Assembly: GCF_004125825.1 (NCBI RefSeq)
Contig: NZ_QQWI01000002.1
Coordinates: 310,001 to 374,000, forward strand
Length of the DNA stretch: 64,000 nt
Source: Fusibacter sp. A1
GTDB lineage: Bacteria; Bacillota; Clostridia; Peptostreptococcales; Acidaminobacteraceae
Reading direction: 5' to 3'
Shown: one piece after another, positions 8,459 to 16,972 of the stretch
How the letters are laid out: the number at the start of each line of letters is the position of its first letter
Position numbering within the stretch: the stretch's first letter is position 1
Notes under the pieces: generated by a model
What the model saw: the letters and a program-made list of their open reading frames with translations, nothing else
Told to the model about the DNA's origin: nothing
The model's database searches: none
Program-made: the position numbers and the translations under genes

Positions 8459-9812
8459 GATAAATAGAAGTATTGTCCCCGAGGCCGCATACTGGTGTAT
8501 CAAGGATATGGAAAAAGCCTTTTGGCTGGATAGCGGCATGGATGAGGGGCGTCTAGGCAGATACAGTTTTATCGGCGCCGGTCCTACGGGGTATTTCAAG
8601 ATCGATAGGTCCGAAGGTGTCAGTTCTGACTTTGACAAATGCAACATCAAAGGGCTGGACCCTTTTGTATCGCTATCGATGTGGCTTGAAGGCAAAAGAC
8701 TCGACGCTAGACATGAGATTCCCTTCTTAGGTGGTGCGGTGGGCTATTTCAGCTACGACATGAAAAATCTGATAGAAGACCTGCCAAGAACGGCTGTGGA
8801 GGATATCGACCTTCCGCTTTGCGAGCTTTATCATTACGAGTGGACCTACATTTTTGACCACCTGACTGAAAGGGCCTATGTCGGAAGCTATGACGACCAG
8901 GCGGATCTTAAAGCTGTCGCAGGATTGTTTGACGACAAGGTGGGTGTGGAAGTGGTAGACGGTCCCTTCATCAAAAGCGAACTGACGTCCAATATGAGCC
9001 ACGAGTCATATATCAAGGCCATTGAATCGGTGAAATCCTACATTAAGGCCGGAGATATCTATCAGATCAACTATACACAACGATTCAGCGCGCAGTTCTG
9101 TTCGGACGAGACGTCGCTTTATTATCAGCTTAGAAGAAGAAACCCCGCACCTTTTGCCGCCTACTTGAAATACGACGGCTATTCGGTGCTCTCAAGCTCA
9201 CCCGAGCGTTTTGTCAAATTGATCGGGGATCAGGTCGAAACAAGACCCATCAAGGGTACAGTGAAAAGAGGCTTGACACTTGAAGAGGATGACAAGAATC
9301 GAAAATGGCTTGAAAACAGCGAAAAGGATCATGCTGAGCTCTTAATGATCGTGGATCTTGAAAGAAACGATCTTTCTAAAATCGCTGCAAAGGGAAGTGT
9401 CGAGGTACCGCAGCTATTTCAAATCGAAACCTATCCGACAGTCTTCCATCTTGTGTCCACAGTGACCGCGACGCTTAGTGAAAAGAAAACCGCGGTAGAT
9501 GTGATAAAAGCGGCCTTTCCGGGTGGTTCGATCACCGGCGCGCCTAAAATCAGAGCCATGCAGGTGATCGACGAGCTTGAGCCCACTGCGAGGAATATCT
9601 ATACAGGAAGCATAGGCTATATCTCGCAAAATGGCGACATGGACCTTAACATTGTCATCAGGACCATCCTCAGACATAAGGAACACGTGTACTACCAAGT
9701 GGGTGGTGGAATCGTCTGGGATTCGATTCCGGAATCCGAATTCGAAGAAACACTTGCAAAAGGTGTCGCCTTAAAAAGGACGTTATATCATGATTCTTCA
9801 ATTAAAGCATAA
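8445..9812 (+). CDS. pabB: Aminodeoxychorismate synthase component I
   Basis: The 455-residue chorismate-binding enzyme has the family core motifs IKAGDIYQINYTQRF (about 200), SSSPERFVK, TRPIKGTVKRG (Lys of the active site region), DHAELLMIVDLERNDL and GGSITGAPKIRAMQVIDELEP. PabB converts chorismate with ammonia from PabA into aminodeoxychorismate. The PIKGT motif and the operon context separate it from anthranilate synthase TrpE. Its start codon lies inside the end of pabA, implying translational coupling, and its 3' end overlaps pabC by 23 bases. Confidence 0.94.
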   Translation: MKLIEINRSIVPEAAYWCIKDMEKAFWLDSGMDEGRLGRYSFIGAGPTGYFKIDRSEGVSSDFDKCNIKGLDPFVSLSMWLEGKRLDARHEIPFLGGAVGYFSYDMKNLIEDLPRTAVEDIDLPLCELYHYEWTYIFDHLTERAYVGSYDDQADLKAVAGLFDDKVGVEVVDGPFIKSELTSNMSHESYIKAIESVKSYIKAGDIYQINYTQRFSAQFCSDETSLYYQLRRRNPAPFAAYLKYDGYSVLSSSPERFVKLIGDQVETRPIKGTVKRGLTLEEDDKNRKWLENSEKDHAELLMIVDLERNDLSKIAAKGSVEVPQLFQIETYPTVFHLVSTVTATLSEKKTAVDVIKAAFPGGSITGAPKIRAMQVIDELEPTARNIYTGSIGYISQNGDMDLNIVIRTILRHKEHVYYQVGGGIVWDSIPESEFEETLAKGVALKRTLYHDSSIKA

Positions 9813-10572
9813 TAAATTTGCTAATTTAGAGGCTTTCCAGTTTGGAATGGGTATATTTGAAACAATGCTTGTAAAAAACGGAGTGGCGCTTGATTATGAC
9901 GCCCATCTTGATCGGTTGAACCGTTCTCTTTCCTATTTTGGAGTTAGGGGTCATGTTGAAGCTGGGGAGGTTCAAGCCTTAATGTCCCAACGCTTACAAA
10001 GCGTAAGCGGTTCAGAGGATGATTGTTCCGTTGTCAAGTTGATCGCCTATCTGGAAGGTGAAGACGCCTATCTGGATGTCGTTGAAAAAAACTATCCCTA
10101 CACTATCGAAAAATTGAACGGCTGCTTCAAAATATCCCTATCATGGGCTATGCAGACAACGACAAATGAGCTCAATTACCATAAGACGACAAATTACTTT
10201 GAGCGCCTCAGACTTTTGAGAGAGGCGAATAGACAAGGCTTTGACGAAGTGGTCAGACTCAATGAGTTTCAACAGGTGGCAGAAGGGGCGAAAACGAACA
10301 TTTTTATCAAGAAAGACGGTATATGGTTCACTCCTTCGCTTGAGTCCGGTATCTTACCGGGTATTGCTAGAGAGTACTTTATTGGTATAATGAAACAGCA
10401 AGGGGTTCCGATTATTGAAACGGTTATCACTAAAGAGGAACTGCATACAGCGGATAAAATAGCACTTTCAAATAGCCTGATCGGTCTGGTCGAAGCAACA
10501 TTGACGGACTTAAAGGGCGCTGACACCGAAATCGGTCAGCTACGAAATACTTATTTTGGGAGGATTAAATGA
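9790..10572 (+). CDS. pabC: Aminodeoxychorismate lyase (class IV PLP enzyme)
   Basis: The 260-residue fold type IV PLP enzyme has GMGIFETMLV near the N-terminus, the probable PLP lysine in NYHKTTNYFERL (about 132-143), EGAKTNIFI (about 166) and SNSLIGLVEATL near the end. It releases pyruvate from aminodeoxychorismate to give p-aminobenzoate. The window holds a second class IV enzyme at 19.4 kb; this copy is the likelier PabC because it overlaps pabB and shares its last four bases (ATGA) with the next gene. Confidence 0.88.
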   Translation: MILQLKHNKFANLEAFQFGMGIFETMLVKNGVALDYDAHLDRLNRSLSYFGVRGHVEAGEVQALMSQRLQSVSGSEDDCSVVKLIAYLEGEDAYLDVVEKNYPYTIEKLNGCFKISLSWAMQTTTNELNYHKTTNYFERLRLLREANRQGFDEVVRLNEFQQVAEGAKTNIFIKKDGIWFTPSLESGILPGIAREYFIGIMKQQGVPIIETVITKEELHTADKIALSNSLIGLVEATLTDLKGADTEIGQLRNTYFGRIK

Positions 10573-11288
10573 AAGACGTTAAATTGATTTTGAATGATGT
10601 GGTAGAAGAGTTGAAATCAGATGCGAATGTTCTAAGCATATCGCTCATAGGCAGTGCTTCAACAAGGCCTGACTCCCTTGATAAGGTCAGTGATATCGAC
10701 TTATTTGTAGTAAAGGAAGTATCAAGCGGTTTTGAAAGGGAAGTCAGGATTGTCTCTGGTAAGGAGTTTGACATCTCCTACATTGATGTGGACGACCTTA
10801 ATAAACTGATCATCAAGGACAATCACTTCTGGATCAATATTCTTTCAAGAGCGAAACATCTCTTTAAAAGAAATACGTTGATCGAGGGTTATTTTCAGCT
10901 GGCCAACAAGATCTATATGAACGGTCCCACTCCGCTTTCTGAAAGTGATATCAAGTACATCCGTTTTAAAATGACAAAAAAACTTGAAGATCTTGAGCAC
11001 AGAATGGATAAATCGGTTGTGTTCCAGTATTTAGCCGGTGTATACCTGCCACAGATACTCGCGTCGTACTTTAAACTTCAGAACACGTGGGTACCGCGAG
11101 ATAAAAAAATGATTGATTTACTGTTTGATGTTGATTTAATATTGTATGAGTTGGTAAAAGGATCATACAAAGCGGAAACTTCAAAAGAGCACCTGCGTCT
11201 TATCGACGATATCGTGATTTATATTTTAAAACCATATGGTGGCAAATTAGCACAACTTGACCGTTGTCACCTGCCAATTTACGAATAA
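10569..11288 (+). CDS. Nucleotidyltransferase-domain protein embedded in the folate operon
   Basis: A 239-residue protein with a minimal nucleotidyltransferase (pol-beta/MNT-like) domain: SLIGSAS (about 26-32), then SDIDLFVV with the two metal Asp residues (about 42-45), and a third acid in EFDISYIDV (about 70). The remaining 150 residues are helical and charged, without membrane segments. I do not recognise a named family. It overlaps pabC by four bases and is followed 14 bases later by folE, so it is translated with the folate genes. It could modify a protein, an antibiotic-like molecule or a pterin nucleotide; none of these is shown. Confidence 0.75.
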   Translation: MKDVKLILNDVVEELKSDANVLSISLIGSASTRPDSLDKVSDIDLFVVKEVSSGFEREVRIVSGKEFDISYIDVDDLNKLIIKDNHFWINILSRAKHLFKRNTLIEGYFQLANKIYMNGPTPLSESDIKYIRFKMTKKLEDLEHRMDKSVVFQYLAGVYLPQILASYFKLQNTWVPRDKKMIDLLFDVDLILYELVKGSYKAETSKEHLRLIDDIVIYILKPYGGKLAQLDRCHLPIYE

Positions 11289-11302
11289 AAGAGGAAATAG
11301 AC

Positions 11303-11872
11303 ATGGATAAACCAAGAATTGAACGTGCCGTAAGAGAAATACTAGAAGCGATGGGGGAAGATCCGGATCGTGAAGGTCTTGTCGATACGCCTAAGCGAAT
11401 TGCCAAGATGTATGAAGAGATTTTCGCCGGACTCAACGAGGATCCGGGTAAGCACCTAGAAGTCTTCTTCCAGGAAGAGCAGCACAGCGAGCTTGTACTT
11501 GTGAAGGACATTCCGTTTTACTCGACTTGCGAGCATCATTTTGCTCCTTTCTTCGGTAAGGCTCATGTCGGATACATCCCTAAGGATGGTCGCTTGACCG
11601 GACTGTCAAAACTTGCCAGGGTGGTGGAAACCGTCGCAAGAAGACCTCAACTTCAAGAGCGACTGACATCTACTATCGCTGATACGCTAGTGGACAAGCT
11701 CGATCCCTATGGAGTTATTGTCGTTGTCGAAGCAGAACATATGTGTATGACAATGCGCGGCGTGAAAAAGGCCGGATCTCAGACGATCACATCTGCCGTT
11801 CGAGGTACTCTTGAGAAAGATGCGAAATCAAGAGCGGAAGCGATGTCGCTTATTCAGTTTAGGAGTAGGTAG
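11303..11872 (+). CDS. folE: GTP cyclohydrolase I
   Basis: The 189-residue enzyme opens tetrahydrofolate synthesis by turning GTP into 7,8-dihydroneopterin triphosphate. Zn and active-site motifs are visible: [10 protein letters not shown] (Cys and His, about 73-82), [20 protein letters not shown] and [10 protein letters not shown] (His-Cys segment, about 143-154). The ATG at 11303 is chosen because GAGGAAA sits at the right distance. An upstream in-frame start at 11264 would lie inside the previous gene and adds 13 residues unlike the family. folP follows after 2 bases. Confidence 0.95.
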   Translation: MDKPRIERAVREILEAMGEDPDREGLVDTPKRIAKMYEEIFAGLNEDPGKHLEVFFQEEQHSELVLVKDIPFYSTCEHHFAPFFGKAHVGYIPKDGRLTGLSKLARVVETVARRPQLQERLTSTIADTLVDKLDPYGVIVVVEAEHMCMTMRGVKKAGSQTITSAVRGTLEKDAKSRAEAMSLIQFRSR

Positions 11873-11874
11873 CA

Positions 11875-12711
11875 ATGAAAGAAATACGTTTTAAGGACAG
11901 GACGCTCATGATCGGTGAGAGAACACTGATCATGGGAATCCTCAATGTGACTCCTGATTCCTTTTCGGACGGTGGCGACCATCACTTGCCGCAACTGGCT
12001 CTTAAGAGAGCTATGACGATGATCAGTGAAGGTGCCGATATCATTGATGTCGGTGGAGAGTCCACCCGACCTGGATCTGAACTCGTGACTGAGGCGGTTG
12101 AACTTGAAAGGGTGATCCCTGCTATCGAGCTGCTTTCAAGGCATACCGATGCGATCATTTCCATCGATACCTATAAGGCCGCAGTCGCAGACAAAGCGCT
12201 CTCCAAAGGTGCACATATCATCAACGATGTGTGGGGGTTTCAAAAAGACTTGGAAATAGCGGCAGTCGCAGCAGAGCATCAGGCGCTGAGCATATTGATG
12301 CACAACCAAGTCAACACGGAGTACCACATAGATATCCTGGATGAGATGAAGCGTTTTTTTGATGTTTCTATCAACCTGGCACTAAAGGCAGGACTTGATG
12401 AGTCTAGGATCATGTTGGATCCTGGAATAGGGTTCGGTAAAACGCCGGAGCAGAATATTCAAGTGATGTCCAGATTGAGTGAAGTGGTGGCGTGGGGGTA
12501 TCCTGTACTGCTTGGAACCTCACGCAAGTCGATGATAGGAAAGATTCTCGACCTGCCTCCTAAAGAAAGAATAGAGGGAACGCTTGCTACAACCGCCCTT
12601 GGAATTCAAGCCGGTGTCGACATAGTAAGGGTTCATGACATAAAAGAAAATGTAAGGACAGCACTTGTATCCGACGCGATCGTCAGGGGGTATCAACCAT
12701 GGATAAAATAG
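11875..12711 (+). CDS. folP: Dihydropteroate synthase
   Basis: The 278-residue TIM barrel joins p-aminobenzoate with hydroxymethyl-dihydropterin pyrophosphate. It carries both family signatures: MGILNVTPDSFSDGG (about 20-34) and IIDVGGESTRPGS (about 60-72), plus the DPGIGFGKT loop (about 181) and the LGTSRKS segment (about 214). Sulfonamides compete at this site. Its 3' end overlaps folB by 13 bases, in keeping with the coupled arrangement of the operon. Confidence 0.95.
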   Translation: MKEIRFKDRTLMIGERTLIMGILNVTPDSFSDGGDHHLPQLALKRAMTMISEGADIIDVGGESTRPGSELVTEAVELERVIPAIELLSRHTDAIISIDTYKAAVADKALSKGAHIINDVWGFQKDLEIAAVAAEHQALSILMHNQVNTEYHIDILDEMKRFFDVSINLALKAGLDESRIMLDPGIGFGKTPEQNIQVMSRLSEVVAWGYPVLLGTSRKSMIGKILDLPPKERIEGTLATTALGIQAGVDIVRVHDIKENVRTALVSDAIVRGYQPWIK

Positions 12712-13088
12712 CAATATCCGGAATCAGAGTGATGGGAACCCACGGAGTGCTGGAATCTGAAAAGCAACTTGGCCAACCTTTTGAAGTGGACCTGGAGATG
12801 GTTGTGGACCTGACAGATGCCGGAGTATCCGATGACCTGTCAAAAACAATCAACTATGCGCTGATCTATACGATTGTAGAAGATGAAATCGGTAATAGAT
12901 GTTATGACCTGATTGAAAAACTTTGCTACAAAATCGTTCAGAGGATTCTTGCCTTCGACCAGCGGATCGAGAAAACGCAAGTGACTGTCAAGAAGCCTAA
13001 CGCTCCTATCTATGGACATTTTGACCATGCCAGCGTGACAATAAGAAGAGGAAGAAATGAGATCGATTTATCTGAGCTTAGGGAGTAA
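12699..13088 (+). CDS. folB: Dihydroneopterin aldolase
   Basis: A 129-residue protein of the tunnelling-fold family. It shows GTHGVLESEKQLGQPFEVDL at the start, the active-site Lys in VKKPNAPIYGHFDHA (about 100-114), and a Glu within the ERQGRQ-type position. It converts dihydroneopterin to hydroxymethyldihydropterin plus glycolaldehyde. The dihydroneopterin triphosphate pyrophosphatase that should precede it (FolQ type) is not seen in this operon. The end overlaps folK by 32 bases. Confidence 0.92.
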   Translation: MDKIAISGIRVMGTHGVLESEKQLGQPFEVDLEMVVDLTDAGVSDDLSKTINYALIYTIVEDEIGNRCYDLIEKLCYKIVQRILAFDQRIEKTQVTVKKPNAPIYGHFDHASVTIRRGRNEIDLSELRE

Positions 13089-13554
13089 CATGGGTGATAA
13101 GATAGCGCTTATCGATGAGGCTATTTTAAAAATTCAAGACCTTGGGATCGATCTGATCGCTAGGTCCAAGTATTATCAGAGCCTACCCCAGGGGTATGTT
13201 GAACAAGATGTGTTTGTCAACGTGAGTATTCTGATCGGCACCGAGTTGGAACCGGAACTTCTGCTAAAGGAGCTTCAGCGTATTGAACTGGAGCTCGACC
13301 GTAAAAGGGTCATCAGATGGGGGCCGCGAACAATTGATATTGACATCATTTGGATTGATGGGTATAGTAGCGATAGCGACTTTTTGACAGTGCCACATCC
13401 TCGAGCATTCGAAAGGGCATTTGTCGTGGGTCCGATGTACGACTTACCTATAAATGATGAGGCTTTAAAGCGGAACATGAGCTCAGCTTGGCCCAAAATA
13501 AAGGATCAAGGGATCCAGGAGTATTATTATGACTATAAGAGCGTTAAATCCTAA
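13057..13554 (+). CDS. folK: Hydroxymethyldihydropterin pyrophosphokinase
   Basis: A 165-residue HPPK beginning with the canonical YLSLGSNMGDK. It also carries the family signature RWGPRTIDIDIIW (about 88-100), in which Arg and the two Asp bind ATP-Mg, and LTVPHPRAFERAFV (about 108-122). It makes the activated pterin used by FolP. The start ATG lies inside folB, an unusually long overlap of 32 bases, and its own end overlaps aroF by 26 bases. Confidence 0.93.
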   Translation: MRSIYLSLGSNMGDKIALIDEAILKIQDLGIDLIARSKYYQSLPQGYVEQDVFVNVSILIGTELEPELLLKELQRIELELDRKRVIRWGPRTIDIDIIWIDGYSSDSDFLTVPHPRAFERAFVVGPMYDLPINDEALKRNMSSAWPKIKDQGIQEYYYDYKSVKS

Positions 13555-14314
13555 GGAAAAGACACAAGTAAAAATAAACGATATGATCATCGGTGGTAAA
13601 GAACCGATTATTTTCGCAGGTCCTTGTTCGGTTGAATCTGAAGAGCAGATTTTTTTGATCGCCAAAGAACTGAAACGGATCGGAGTACATTTTTTAAGAG
13701 GCGGAGTTTTTAAGCCAAGAACCAGTCCTTATGCTTTTCAGGGACTTGGAGAAGAGGGCCTTGTTTACATGTCTAGGGCTGCAAAGGTCTTTGAACTTCC
13801 TATCGTCACAGAAGTCATGCAGGAAAAAGACATCGAGCTTGTTTCAGAACATGCGGACATCCTTCAAATCGGTTCGCGAAATATGTATAATTATTCACTT
13901 TTAAAGGAAGTAGGGAGACTCAAAAAGCCTATTCTCCTAAAGCGAGGCATGTCTGCCACGATCAATGAATGGGTGCTTGCGGCAGAGTATATCGCTTCGA
14001 TGGGCAATGACCAGATCATCCTTTGCGAGCGTGGAATAAGAACCTTTGACGACTATACAAGAAATACGCTGGATTTGGCTGCGGTTCCTATCATGCAGGC
14101 CGAAACCGGACTTCCTGTAATCGTCGATCCAAGCCATGGCACAGGAATAAGACAGCTGATCGAACCAATGAGTAAGGCTGCTCTCGCCTGCGGTGCGGAC
14201 GGCCTGATGATAGAAGTTCACCCAGATCCCGACCACGCCCTGAGTGATGGACCCCAATCCATACCGCTGCATGATTTTGAAGGGTTGATCCGTCGAGTAC
14301 TCAATAAAGCGTAA
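13529..14314 (+). CDS. aroF: 3-deoxy-7-phosphoheptulonate (DAHP) synthase, class I-beta
   Basis: The 261-residue barrel has the AroF/KDO8P-synthase-like motifs FAGPCSVES (about 31-39), LRGGVFKPRTSPYAFQG (about 53-69), ILLKRGMSATINEW and VDPSHGTG (metal His, about 189-196). It condenses phosphoenolpyruvate and erythrose 4-phosphate, the first step toward chorismate. It is shorter than forms carrying an N-terminal regulatory or chorismate mutase domain, so feedback control by such a domain is absent. Its overlap with folK suggests a chorismate supply tied to p-aminobenzoate synthesis. Confidence 0.92.
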   Translation: MTIRALNPKEKTQVKINDMIIGGKEPIIFAGPCSVESEEQIFLIAKELKRIGVHFLRGGVFKPRTSPYAFQGLGEEGLVYMSRAAKVFELPIVTEVMQEKDIELVSEHADILQIGSRNMYNYSLLKEVGRLKKPILLKRGMSATINEWVLAAEYIASMGNDQIILCERGIRTFDDYTRNTLDLAAVPIMQAETGLPVIVDPSHGTGIRQLIEPMSKAALACGADGLMIEVHPDPDHALSDGPQSIPLHDFEGLIRRVLNKA

Positions 14315-14338
14315 GCTGGTGCGTTTGAGGAGTAAATT

Positions 14339-15160
14339 ATGACTTTTATTAAAGAAATGATGAAAAGGACGAATATGCATCATGTGACAGCATTCGCAGC
14401 GCAGATGGCATATTTTTTCTTTTTATCCGTTTTTCCATTTATCATTGTTTTTGTTACGATTGCAGGTAATATGCTTGATGTCTCTGAAGTGTCCAACTGG
14501 CTGATTGAGTTCAGAGGCATACCGGAAGCCATAAAGAAGCTTGTACTCGATTTTGTGGAAATCGCCAATCAAAGCCAATTGCCGATCGTGTCCACTTCTT
14601 TCTTGTTCATCCTATGGTCTACGAGCAAGGCTTATTATGCCATGTCCCATGCCTTTAACATCGCTTACGGAGCTAAGAGCTCGCCCAACTATTTGATTGA
14701 ACGTGTGAAGGGGCTTGTCTATACCTTGATGCTTGTGATGGGGCTCTTAGGAGCGATTGTGCTACCGGTGTTCACAAAAAATGTCTTGACCGCTATTTTA
14801 GATCTTGTCAAGTTTCCCATTGAATGGGCCTTTGGCGCAGTCGTCCTGAAATGGGTGTTTTATGTGTTGTTTCTGTTTTCCATACTCAGCGGGACCTATT
14901 ATGCGATCCCTTTCAGAAAGAGAAGCTTTAAAAGCATCTTGCCTGGAACCTTGTTCACCATGGTGGCGTGGTTTATCACAGCCAACGTCTTCAATCTGAT
15001 CATTTTGAGATTCGCAAGGTTCTCACTTGTTTATGGAACCCTTGCAAGTGTTGCGATTGCAATGATTTGGCTTTATTTCATGTCAAGCAGCATGATCTAT
15101 GGAGCTGAGATAAACGCCTTGATTGAAAAAAACAAAAATAAAATCAGTAAACCTGTTTAA
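14339..15160 (+). CDS. YihY/BrkB family inner membrane protein
   Basis: The 273-residue protein has about six membrane segments and the family landmarks: AFAAQMAYFFFLSVFPFII near the N-terminus, STSKAYYAMSHAFNIAYG (about 101-118) and a conserved last helix (YGTLASVAIAMIWLYFMSSS). The family was once mis-annotated as RNase BN; its function is unsettled. The gene starts 24 bases after aroF with a GAGGAG-like site and may be the last member of the folate transcript. Confidence 0.9.
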   Translation: MTFIKEMMKRTNMHHVTAFAAQMAYFFFLSVFPFIIVFVTIAGNMLDVSEVSNWLIEFRGIPEAIKKLVLDFVEIANQSQLPIVSTSFLFILWSTSKAYYAMSHAFNIAYGAKSSPNYLIERVKGLVYTLMLVMGLLGAIVLPVFTKNVLTAILDLVKFPIEWAFGAVVLKWVFYVLFLFSILSGTYYAIPFRKRSFKSILPGTLFTMVAWFITANVFNLIILRFARFSLVYGTLASVAIAMIWLYFMSSSMIYGAEINALIEKNKNKISKPV

Positions 15161-15203
15161 ACTGAATTGTACGGGGTAAATAGTTATTGAAGAATTCTTC
15201 TTC

Positions 15204-15455
15204 ATGATAGCATAGCCATAGTTTATTGGTGAATTTAACTTATTGTGACCAAGAGTTTTCGAAACAAGTTTTAAGAAGTTAGTTTTGTGAAGTCAGTTTA
15301 GAGCTCGTACAAGTGAGATTTACTACGAGCGGGTAAAGAAACAAGTTTTTTGAAGTAAGTTTTAAGAAGTGAGTTTTTAGAAGTAGTTTTTTGAAGTATG
15401 TTTTGGAAGTACGTTTTGGAAGTTAATTAATTGAATAGAATGACTATGCTATCAT
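15204..15455. repeat. 16-bp inverted repeat flanking the repeat array
   Basis: The arms at 15204-15219 and 15440-15455 are complementary at 15 of 16 positions (core ATGATAGCATAG / CTATGCTATCAT). They bracket the 14-nt repeat array and could close a long-range stem in RNA. The gene-free stretch from 15161 to 15653 contains this repeat, the array, one terminator and the leader of the permease gene. Confidence 0.75.
15261..15432 (+). repeat. Degenerate 13-14 nt tandem repeat, ten copies in two blocks
   Basis: Units resembling GAAGTNAGTTTTNN start at 15261, 15275 and 15289. After a GCTCGTA/TACGAGC hairpin (15303-15330) they restart at 15338, 15352, 15366, 15380, 15393, 15406 and 15419. Each block opens with the variant GAAACAAGTTTT. 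There are stop codons in the frames, so it does not encode a repeat peptide. Confidence 0.8.
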
Positions 15456-15463
15456 TATTTGCA

Positions 15464-15489
15464 GGGGGGACCATTAGGTCCCCCCTTTT
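15464..15489 (+). terminator. Strong terminator after the repeat array
   Basis: GGGGGGACC-ATTA-GGTCCCCCC followed by TTTT. The 9-bp GC-rich stem with a short loop points to termination on the plus strand, either of the folate/YihY transcript or of an RNA made from the repeat region. Confidence 0.85.
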
Positions 15490-15653
15490 ACCGTGCAATA
15501 GAGTAAAACGTTAAAGACACAATCATTTGTTTTCAATGGCATAGGGACCAGTAAGACATATAAAAAAATGTCTATGCTAAAAATTCTTAAATGATGAAAG
15601 AGTTTTAGAAAAACCCGGCTAACAAGTTGACAACCTTATTTCAGAGGAGTACT

Positions 15654-16964
15654 ATGATTGAGGTTCTAAAAACAAGTTATGGGGGGCACCAAATGGAAAA
15701 TCAGCTTATTGTCGGGGTAGCAATCTTTTGTATTACCTACTTATTAATCGTATCGGAGAAAGTGAATCGGACCTCGATCGCCATATTCGGAGCAGTGATG
15801 ATGTTGGTTCTGAATGTCGAGATACAGGAAGTCGCATTTGAACATATAGATTTCAATACGATTTTTTTACTGGTAGGCATGATGATCATCGTCACGATTA
15901 TGAAACGCACAGGCATATTTGAATACATGGCGATAAAGATCGCAAAAATAGCCAAAGGGGATCCTTGGAAAATCGTTTTTCTTTTTTCAATCCTGACAGG
16001 CGTATCATCCGCACTACTTGATAATGTGACAACGATCTTGCTTGTCGTTCCTGTGACGATCGTAATCGCAGAGACACTGCATCTCAATCCGATTCCATTT
16101 TTAATACCCGAAGTACTGATTGCCAATATCGGCGGTACTGCGACCCTTATCGGTGATCCACCCAATATCATGATCGGCAGCGCCACAGGACTTGGCTTCT
16201 TGGATTTCTTCGTAAACCTGGCTCCTGTCGTAGTTGTGATCGTAATTGTCAGTATGTTCATTTTGAAAAAAATATATAAGCAAAAGTTGGTCTGCGAGGA
16301 AAAATATAAGGACGAGATACTCTCGATGAACGAGCATTTGGCGATAAAGAACAAGCCGCTGCTTGTTAAAAGTCTGATTGTCCTATCTATCACGATCTTA
16401 GGATTCCTTTTGCATCAGTCATTGGGCTATGAATCCGCTACTGTCGCGCTCTTCGGCGCTGCGACCCTTCTTCTGTTCAGCAAGATTGATCCCGAAGAGA
16501 TCTTGCATGAGGTGGAATGGCCGACGATTTTCTTCTTTGCGGCGCTTTTCATTTTGGTGGGAGCCTTAGAAGAAGTGGGGGTTATTGAATTCCTTGCTGA
16601 AAAAATGTTATCATTAACAAATGGGAACGAAATGGCCACTGTGCTGATCGTACTCTGGGTTTCTGCGATCGCGTCATCCTTCCTGGATAATATTCCATTT
16701 GTGGCGACGATGATTCCGCTGATCACCAATATGGGTGAGATATCTGGGATGAATGTGACTCCGCTGTGGTGGGCGCTCGCGCTTGGAGCATGCCTAGGCG
16801 GCAACGGTACCATGGTAGGCGCGTCTGCAAATGTAATTGTCGGCGGAATGCTTGAGAAGCATGGTTATAAGTTGAGTTTTGTCGACTTTATGAAGGTCGG
16901 TTTCCCGATTATGATCGTATCAGTGAGTATATCTACGGTATATATGATGGTTGTTTACTTATAG
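15654..16964 (+). CDS. ArsB/NhaD-type ion permease (SLC13-like IT superfamily)
   Basis: A 436-residue integral membrane protein with 10-11 hydrophobic segments. It has the two inverted-repeat signatures SALLDNVTTILLVVPVTI (about 121) and SSFLDNIPFVATMIPL (about 342), and GGTATLIGDPPNIMIGSA and GACLGGNGTMVGASANV at matching positions. The family includes arsenite pumps, Na+/H+ antiporters and the P protein; the ion is not determinable. I chose the ATG at 15654 because AGAGGAG sits six bases before it; ATG 15693 is an alternative. An unknown protein gene follows after 8 bases. Confidence 0.88.
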   Translation: MIEVLKTSYGGHQMENQLIVGVAIFCITYLLIVSEKVNRTSIAIFGAVMMLVLNVEIQEVAFEHIDFNTIFLLVGMMIIVTIMKRTGIFEYMAIKIAKIAKGDPWKIVFLFSILTGVSSALLDNVTTILLVVPVTIVIAETLHLNPIPFLIPEVLIANIGGTATLIGDPPNIMIGSATGLGFLDFFVNLAPVVVVIVIVSMFILKKIYKQKLVCEEKYKDEILSMNEHLAIKNKPLLVKSLIVLSITILGFLLHQSLGYESATVALFGAATLLLFSKIDPEEILHEVEWPTIFFFAALFILVGALEEVGVIEFLAEKMLSLTNGNEMATVLIVLWVSAIASSFLDNIPFVATMIPLITNMGEISGMNVTPLWWALALGACLGGNGTMVGASANVIVGGMLEKHGYKLSFVDFMKVGFPIMIVSVSISTVYMMVVYL

Positions 16965-16972
16965 GAGGAGTC

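Noticed and set aside
11264..11302. Longer folE start
   Set aside because: It would overlap the preceding gene and lacks a ribosome site, while ATG 11303 has one.
15261..15432. CRISPR array
   Set aside because: Units are 13-14 bases, degenerate and directly adjacent, without unique spacers or cas genes.
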